10,451 nucleotides of DNA, from the NCBI GenBank assembly GCA_002293065.1, contig DBCN01000052.1, positions 4,996 to 15,446 on the forward strand, given 5' to 3'. This document shows, in pieces, positions 6,355 to 10,451 of the stretch. Positions within the stretch are counted from its first letter, which is position 1; each line of letters begins with the position of its first letter. The stretch comes from Opitutia bacterium UBA957 (GTDB lineage: Bacteria; Verrucomicrobiota; Verrucomicrobiia; Opitutales; UBA953). The translations under genes were made by a program, and so were the position numbers. A model generated the notes under the pieces. That model searched no databases. It saw only the letters and a list, made by a program, of their open reading frames with translations, and was not told where the DNA came from.

Positions 6355-8406
6355 ATGGGCATGCCCCGTTTCCCCGCCCTGCTCTTGGCCGCGGCCTTCG
6401 TCTCCGCTGCCTTCGGCGCGGACCGCCGGGATGGCCCGCTCAAAGACCTCAACGGCTACTTCCCGTTCCAGCCCCCGACCGATGCGAGCACATGGGCGGG
6501 CGAGCAGGCTGAGATACGCAACCGCCTCCAGGTAGCCTTGGGGCTGCTGCCGATGCCCACGCGCACGCCGCTCAACGCCGTCATCCACGGCAAGATCGAT
6601 GGCGGCGAATACACCATCGAGAAGGTCTCCTTCGAAAGTGCGCCGGGATTCTTCGTGACCGGCAACCTGTATCGGCCCAAGCACCTCAAGGGCAAGGCCC
6701 CGGCGGTGCTCTTCGCCCACGGGCACTGGAAGGACGCGCGCTTCCTGGTCCAAGACGCCGCCACCGTCCGCCGCGAGATCGAGACGAAGCAGGAGACCTT
6801 CACCGAAGGCGGCAAGAGCCGCTTCCAATCCCTCTGCGTCCAGCTCGCCCGCATGGGCTGCATCGTCTGGCAATGGGACACGCTCAGCGATTCCGACGCG
6901 ATTCAGTTCGCGCCGGAAGTGATCCATCGCTTCGCCCAGGGGCGCCCGGAGATGAATGACCCGGAGTCTTGGGGTCTTTACAGCGCGCCCGCGGAAGCCC
7001 GCCTGCAGTCGGTGCTGGGCCTGCAGACCTGGAACGCGCTCCGTGGCGTCGACTTCGTGCTGTCCCTGCCCGACGTCGACCCGACCCGCGTGGCGGCGAC
7101 GGGCGCCAGCGGCGGCGGCACCCAGACGATGATGCTGGCGGCGCTCGACGAGCGGATCGCGCTGTCGTTCCCGGCGGTGATGGTGTCGACGGGGATGCAA
7201 GGGGGCTGCTCCTGCGAAAACGCTTCCCTGCTGCGCATCGGCCAAGGCAACGTCCACTTCGCAGCCCTCTTCGCGCCCAAGCCCCAAGGCATGACGACGG
7301 CCAACGACTGGACCAAGGAGATGTCCACGAAGGGGTTCCCTGAGTTGCGCCAACTGTACGCAACGCTTGGACACCCCGAGGCGGTCATGCTCCACCGCGA
7401 CGAGGCTTCGCCGCACAATTACAATCAGGCCGCCCGCACGGCCTTCTACGGTTGGCTCAACCAGCACTTCCACCTCGGCCTGCCGACGCCCATCCGCGAA
7501 CGCGACTACACCGTACGGACCAAGGCCGAGCTCTCGGTCTGGGATGCGACCCACCCTGCCCCCGCCGCAGGTTCCCCCGACTTCGAACGGCGCTTGCTCC
7601 GTTGGTTCGCCGACGACAGCGCGTCGCAGTTAAGACAGGCAACCCCTGCGGAGCGCTCTGCCCTGCTCCGCAGTTACGTCCAAGCCGTGCTCGGCGCCCC
7701 CGTTCAGGCCCGCGACATCCAAGCGTCGATGGAAAAACCGCAACCGCTCGGCCTGCACTCGGAGACTCAGGGCACGCTGACCCACAAGGTACGCGGTGAG
7801 AGCGTGCGCTTCACGGCCCTCCAACCGGCCACGCCCAACGGTCGTACGGTCGTCTGGCTGCGCGATGAAGGCCAAGCTAGCTTGCGCGCGGCGGACGGAA
7901 AAATCCGCGCCCCCTTCCTCGGCCTGCTGGCCCAAGGCTTCACGGTGCTCGCCCCCGACCTCTACCTGCAAGGCGGCACGCCGGTGGTGCGCACGCGCCG
8001 GGTCAAGGAGACGCGCGAAGTCCCCGCCTATACTTTCGGCTACAACGATTCGCTCGTGGCGCAACGCGCGCATGACGTGGAGCGCCTCACGGTCTACGCC
8101 CGACAAACATATCGGGGGCCACTGGCGATGGTCAGCGCCGGCGATACCGCCATCCCCGCCGTGCTCGCCGGCTACCATCAGGCGACCGATGCGGCCTTCT
8201 TCGCGACCGGCGGCTTCCGCTTTGCGCAGCTCAAGGATGTCCATGACCCGAGATTCCTTCCCGGCGGGGCGAAATACGGCGACCTGCCTGGCTTGATCGG
8301 CGGCCTCCCCATGGCGGCTTCGTCGGTAAATTGGACCGAGGACCCCAAGGTCACCGAGGAGGCGGCGTTAGCCTGGCTACGGCTGGCGTTCGGACCAGGC
8401 CGATGA
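6355..8406 (+). CDS. Exported tandem alpha/beta hydrolase (acetylxylan-esterase-like), second domain lacking a nucleophile
   Basis: The product has 683 residues. Residues 1-21 are a signal peptide (Leu/Ala core, ending AFGA). The first alpha/beta hydrolase domain spans about 85-375: oxyanion-region AHGHWKD at 121-127, nucleophile elbow GASGGG with Ser252, and the family signature MQGGCSCENA at 281-290 with Cys285 and Cys287. A DWT motif (Asp318) and SPHNYN (His354) supply the rest of a plausible Ser-Asp-His triad. This pattern is common in secreted hydrolases of Planctomycetota and Verrucomicrobiota related to acetylxylan esterases; the true substrate is unknown. A linker follows, then a second hydrolase-like fold at about 480-683 (TVVWLRDEG, FTVLAPDLYLQG). 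At its elbow position it reads MVSAGDTAIP, with no GxSxG, so it is probably not catalytic. A G-rich stretch lies about eight bases before the ATG. The gene stands alone between arsR and the tRNA. Confidence 0.85.
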   Translation: MGMPRFPALLLAAAFVSAAFGADRRDGPLKDLNGYFPFQPPTDASTWAGEQAEIRNRLQVALGLLPMPTRTPLNAVIHGKIDGGEYTIEKVSFESAPGFFVTGNLYRPKHLKGKAPAVLFAHGHWKDARFLVQDAATVRREIETKQETFTEGGKSRFQSLCVQLARMGCIVWQWDTLSDSDAIQFAPEVIHRFAQGRPEMNDPESWGLYSAPAEARLQSVLGLQTWNALRGVDFVLSLPDVDPTRVAATGASGGGTQTMMLAALDERIALSFPAVMVSTGMQGGCSCENASLLRIGQGNVHFAALFAPKPQGMTTANDWTKEMSTKGFPELRQLYATLGHPEAVMLHRDEASPHNYNQAARTAFYGWLNQHFHLGLPTPIRERDYTVRTKAELSVWDATHPAPAAGSPDFERRLLRWFADDSASQLRQATPAERSALLRSYVQAVLGAPVQARDIQASMEKPQPLGLHSETQGTLTHKVRGESVRFTALQPATPNGRTVVWLRDEGQASLRAADGKIRAPFLGLLAQGFTVLAPDLYLQGGTPVVRTRRVKETREVPAYTFGYNDSLVAQRAHDVERLTVYARQTYRGPLAMVSAGDTAIPAVLAGYHQATDAAFFATGGFRFAQLKDVHDPRFLPGGAKYGDLPGLIGGLPMAASSVNWTEDPKVTEEAALAWLRLAFGPGR

Positions 8407-8458
8407 CGGGGGATTTTTCGCATGAAATGGGCTAAAAGCAGGAATTGAGAGACCTCAC

Positions 8459-8488
8459 TTGCATTTTTACGGGGAGACGCTGTATCTT
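8459..8488 (+). promoter_or_regulatory. Candidate sigma70 promoter for tRNA-Pro
   Basis: TTGCAT (8459-8464) and TATCTT (8483-8488) lie 18 bases apart, each a partial match to the -35 and -10 consensus, ending 45 bases before the tRNA. The 127-base spacer from the hydrolase stop to the tRNA holds nothing else I can identify, and no clear terminator for the hydrolase. Confidence 0.45.
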
Positions 8489-8533
8489 TACCCCTCGAAG
8501 CCGCTCCCGGCGGCTCCAGTTCAGTCCAACTAT

Positions 8534-8610
8534 CGGATAGTAGCGTAGCCTGGTAGCGCGCCTGCTTCGGGTGCAGGAGGTCGGGGGTTCGAATCCCCCC
8601 TATCCGACCA
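8534..8610 (+). tRNA. tRNA-Pro(CGG)
   Basis: The gene is 77 bases long and folds into a complete cloverleaf. The acceptor arms CGGATAG and CTATCCG pair perfectly. The D arm reads GCGT-AGCCTGGTA-GCGC, the anticodon stem is CCTGC/GCAGG, and the loop TTCGGGT places anticodon CGG, which reads the proline codon CCG. The variable loop is AGGTC. The T arm is GGGGG-TTCGAAT-CCCCC. It ends with discriminator A and an encoded CCA. The leading C at position 1 paired with G72 and the D loop AGCCTGGTA are typical of bacterial tRNA-Pro. Confidence 0.97.
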
Positions 8611-8613
8611 ATT

Positions 8614-8654
8614 CCAACCCCTCGTTCGACCTCGGACGAGGGGTCTTGGTTTTT
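8614..8654 (+). terminator. Strong intrinsic terminator of tRNA-Pro
   Basis: Starting four bases after the tRNA CCA end, the arms ACCCCTCGT (8617-8625) and ACGAGGGGT (8636-8644) pair perfectly over nine bases around a 10-base loop. CCAA (8614-8617) can extend the stem with TTGG (8646-8649). Five T follow at 8650-8654. The hairpin ends transcription before the SGNH gene, which therefore needs its own promoter. Confidence 0.88.
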
Positions 8655-8719
8655 CAAGCGAGGCCGCCCCTTGCCAACGCCCGATCGCCGGCTAGGGATA
8701 GCACCACCCCACCCCGACC

Positions 8720-9613
8720 ATGCACCCTCTGCGCTGGCTGCTCTCCCTCCTGCTTTCCGCAACCTTGACCGTCGCCGCTTCGATCGACGAGCTGGCCAAC
8801 CAGAAGATCGTCGTCCTCGGCGACTCCATCACGCAAGGGGGTGGCTACGTGTCCTTCATGGACTACTACCTGCAGAAGCTGCGTCCGCAGGCGCGCTTCG
8901 AGGTTTATCCGCTGGGCCTGTCGAGCGAGACGGTCTCCGGCCTCAGCGAGCCTGGCCACGCCGGCGGTAAATTCGCGCGACCCTGCCTCTCCGAACGCCT
9001 GCCGCGCGTGCTCGACAAAATGCGCCCCGATGTGGTCTTCGCCTGCTACGGCATGAACGACGGCATCTACCAACCGCTCGAGGAGAAGCGTTTCCAAGCC
9101 TTCAAGGACGGAATCAATCACTTGCTCGACGCCTGCCAAAAGGCCGGAGTGAAGCGCATCATCCTAGTGACGCCACCCATCTACGACGCGACTACGAAGG
9201 TAGGCGAGTTCAACTACGACTCGGTGCTGACCGCCTACGCGGCGTGGGAGAAAACGCTCCGACGCCCGGGCCTGGAGGTCGTCGACCTGCACACGGCGAT
9301 GCGCACCGCCCGCGAAAAGCGCACGGAGGTTTTCTCGAAGGACCGCATCCACCCCGGCGACGAAGGCCACCTGTTCATGGCGCGCACCATTCTCGCCGGT
9401 GTCGGTCTGGAGACGCCCGAGGAGGCCCTCGCGAAGGTCAAGGCCGACCCACTGTTCACGCAAGTCGACCTGCTGCGCCGTCATCGGGCGGTTCACTGGA
9501 TGAATTTCGTCGGCTACACCCGCGAGAAGGTGGTCAAGCCCACCCCGCTCGGTGATGCCGAAGCCCAAGCCGCCAAGTTCCAAGCCAAGATCGACGAGCT
9601 GCGAAAGAAGTAA
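8720..9613 (+). CDS. Exported SGNH/GDSL-family hydrolase
   Basis: The product has 297 residues. Residues 1-20 are a signal peptide (Arg5, Leu-rich core, ending VAA). The SGNH blocks are all present: block I VLGDSIT with nucleophile Ser36, the block II Gly in LGLSSETVSG (65-74), block III GMND with Gly111 and Asn113, and block V KDRIHP with Asp208 and His211. The enzyme should be an active esterase or lipase acting outside the cytoplasm; carbohydrate deacetylation is common for secreted members, but the substrate cannot be read from sequence. A C-terminal extension of about 70 residues follows the catalytic core, with a basic segment, HWMNFVGYTREK and a helical Gln/Ala/Lys-rich end. No Shine-Dalgarno precedes the ATG, where the sequence is C-rich. 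It probably forms a two-gene unit with the FG-GAP gene 12 bases downstream. Confidence 0.88.
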   Translation: MHPLRWLLSLLLSATLTVAASIDELANQKIVVLGDSITQGGGYVSFMDYYLQKLRPQARFEVYPLGLSSETVSGLSEPGHAGGKFARPCLSERLPRVLDKMRPDVVFACYGMNDGIYQPLEEKRFQAFKDGINHLLDACQKAGVKRIILVTPPIYDATTKVGEFNYDSVLTAYAAWEKTLRRPGLEVVDLHTAMRTAREKRTEVFSKDRIHPGDEGHLFMARTILAGVGLETPEEALAKVKADPLFTQVDLLRRHRAVHWMNFVGYTREKVVKPTPLGDAEAQAAKFQAKIDELRKK

Positions 9614-9625
9614 GCAAATCACGCG

Positions 9626-10451
9626 ATGCGAAAACTCCTGCTGCCCTTCTTCGGCCTCGCCGCCTGCCTCCAGGGATCGGCGCAGGAATTGACGCGCCTG
9701 ACCTACAACCATCCGGGTCTCACGGTCGACCTCGGCGTGGGGCTGTGGGCCTGGCCGTTGCCGATGGATTTCAATGGCGATGGGCGGCTCGACCTCGTGG
9801 TGAACTGTCCCGACAAACCTTCCAACGGGACCTACTTCTTCGAGGCCACCGCGGATAGCGCCAAGACGGCGATGCCGGTCTTCAAGGCCGGCGTCCGCCT
9901 CAGCCCAGGTCTGCAGAACGTCCAAGTCAGCTATGTCGACGGACAACCCAAGGTGCTTTCCCCAGGGACGATCTACCCGGATTTCCTGCAAGCAGGCCTG
10001 AGCCACGGCCAGAAGTTGCCGCTACCCGCCAATGTGCACCCGAACAAGGTCCGGGCCAACATGTGGAAGGTCGTGGACTTCGATGGCGACGGCCGGCAGG
10101 ACCTCGCCATCGGCGTCGGCGATTGGACCGATTACGGCTGGGATAATGGCTACGACGCGCAAGGTCGCTGGGTGCGCGGGCCGTTGCGTGGTTTCGTGTA
10201 CATCGCCCTGAACCAAGGCACGAACGCGCAGCCGGCCTTCGCCAAACCGTCCAAACTGATGATCGGCGAGCGTGCGCTGGAGACCTTTGGCTGGCCGTCC
10301 CCGAACTTCGCGGACTTCGACGGGGATGGGGACATCGACCTGCTCTGCGGCGAGTTCCTCGATGGGTTTACTTATTACGAGAACCTCGGCCCGCGCACCC
10401 AACCGCGCTACGCGCCGGGCCGCCGCTTGACGGTGCCACCGGAGGCCGTGG
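9626..10451 (+). CDS. Exported FG-GAP/VCBS repeat protein (3' end outside window)
   Basis: At least 275 residues are encoded before the window edge. The start ATG at 9626 follows the SGNH stop by 12 bases. The N-terminus is exported: MRK, a Leu/Phe core, then either a lipobox-like LAAC (Cys14) or a signal peptidase I site GSA|QE near residue 19; both readings are possible. Three calcium-binding FG-GAP/VCBS motifs of form DxDGDGxxDL are visible: DFNGDGRLD (48-56), DFDGDGRQD (151-159) and DFDGDGDID (230-238). Each is followed by a short hydrophobic strand, as in beta-propeller blades. Such proteins are frequent in secreted carbohydrate-use or adhesion systems of PVC bacteria, as surface binding scaffolds. 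Pairing with the SGNH gene suggests shared expression. A weak purine-rich stretch (GAAAGAAG) inside the SGNH end may serve as ribosome binding site. Confidence 0.85.
   Translation, partial: MRKLLLPFFGLAACLQGSAQELTRLTYNHPGLTVDLGVGLWAWPLPMDFNGDGRLDLVVNCPDKPSNGTYFFEATADSAKTAMPVFKAGVRLSPGLQNVQVSYVDGQPKVLSPGTIYPDFLQAGLSHGQKLPLPANVHPNKVRANMWKVVDFDGDGRQDLAIGVGDWTDYGWDNGYDAQGRWVRGPLRGFVYIALNQGTNAQPAFAKPSKLMIGERALETFGWPSPNFADFDGDGDIDLLCGEFLDGFTYYENLGPRTQPRYAPGRRLTVPPEAV

Noticed and set aside
6349..7554. Minus-strand open frame of 401 codons opposite the hydrolase
   Set aside because: The plus-strand frame carries the full hydrolase signature; the antisense product is a compositional shadow.
8534..8610. 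tRNA-Pro as an integration site for a mobile element
   Set aside because: I saw no integrase gene and no repeat of the tRNA 3' end in the window; the tRNA is directly followed by its own terminator.
9164..10006. Minus-strand open frame spanning the SGNH and FG-GAP genes
   Set aside because: It crosses the boundary of two genes with clear motifs on the plus strand and has no leader or domain.

Overview
The window is GC-rich with strongly GC-biased third codon positions, so several antisense frames stay open for long distances. Every gene could be read on one strand or the other, with short spacers. The gene content suggests a member of the PVC group, most likely Verrucomicrobiota (Opitutae-like) and less likely Planctomycetota. 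The evidence is a BatB-like von Willebrand (VWA) operon with large secreted partners, an arsR/DUF6428/arsC cluster, a secreted alpha/beta hydrolase carrying the 'MQGGC.CENA ... PHNYN' signature, a secreted SGNH hydrolase and an FG-GAP/VCBS protein. Several starts also lack a Shine-Dalgarno motif. No rRNA or marker gene is present, so this placement is an inference.

Layout. (1) Positions 4927 to 1, minus strand: a four-gene operon encoding a membrane-anchored VWA protein, a small membrane-anchored helical protein, a Gln/Ala/Gly repeat protein and a very large exported protein that runs off the left edge. The first three genes are joined by two ATGA stop/start overlaps. The order resembles the Bat aerotolerance-type operons, but no MoxR ATPase or DUF58 gene lies upstream here. 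(2) Positions 5024-6307: a compact arsenic module with arsC and a DUF6428 gene on the minus strand and a divergent arsR on the plus strand. They share a very short promoter region holding two CATATG palindromes. No arsenite efflux pump is present in the window. (3) Positions 6355-8406, plus strand: a secreted tandem alpha/beta hydrolase. (4) Positions 8534-8610: tRNA-Pro(CGG) with a candidate promoter and a strong terminator. (5) Positions 8720 to the right edge, plus strand: an SGNH/GDSL hydrolase followed 12 bases later by a calcium-motif FG-GAP/VCBS repeat protein cut by the window end.

How the genes work together. The VWA operon looks like a periplasm-facing assembly: a MIDAS-bearing VWA domain between membrane helices, a membrane-tethered helical partner and two exported partners. 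Its function is not known to me. The ars module would sense As(III) through ArsR and reduce As(V) through ArsC, with DUF6428 as an accessory protein. ArsR and the DUF6428 protein both end in Cys-rich tails. The hydrolase, the SGNH enzyme and the FG-GAP protein look like exported functions for carbohydrate or ester breakdown. The most unusual items are the eight-unit 14-residue repeat whose copies differ mostly at synonymous sites, the uncharacterised large exported protein in the VWA operon, and the matching Cys tails in the divergent ars genes.
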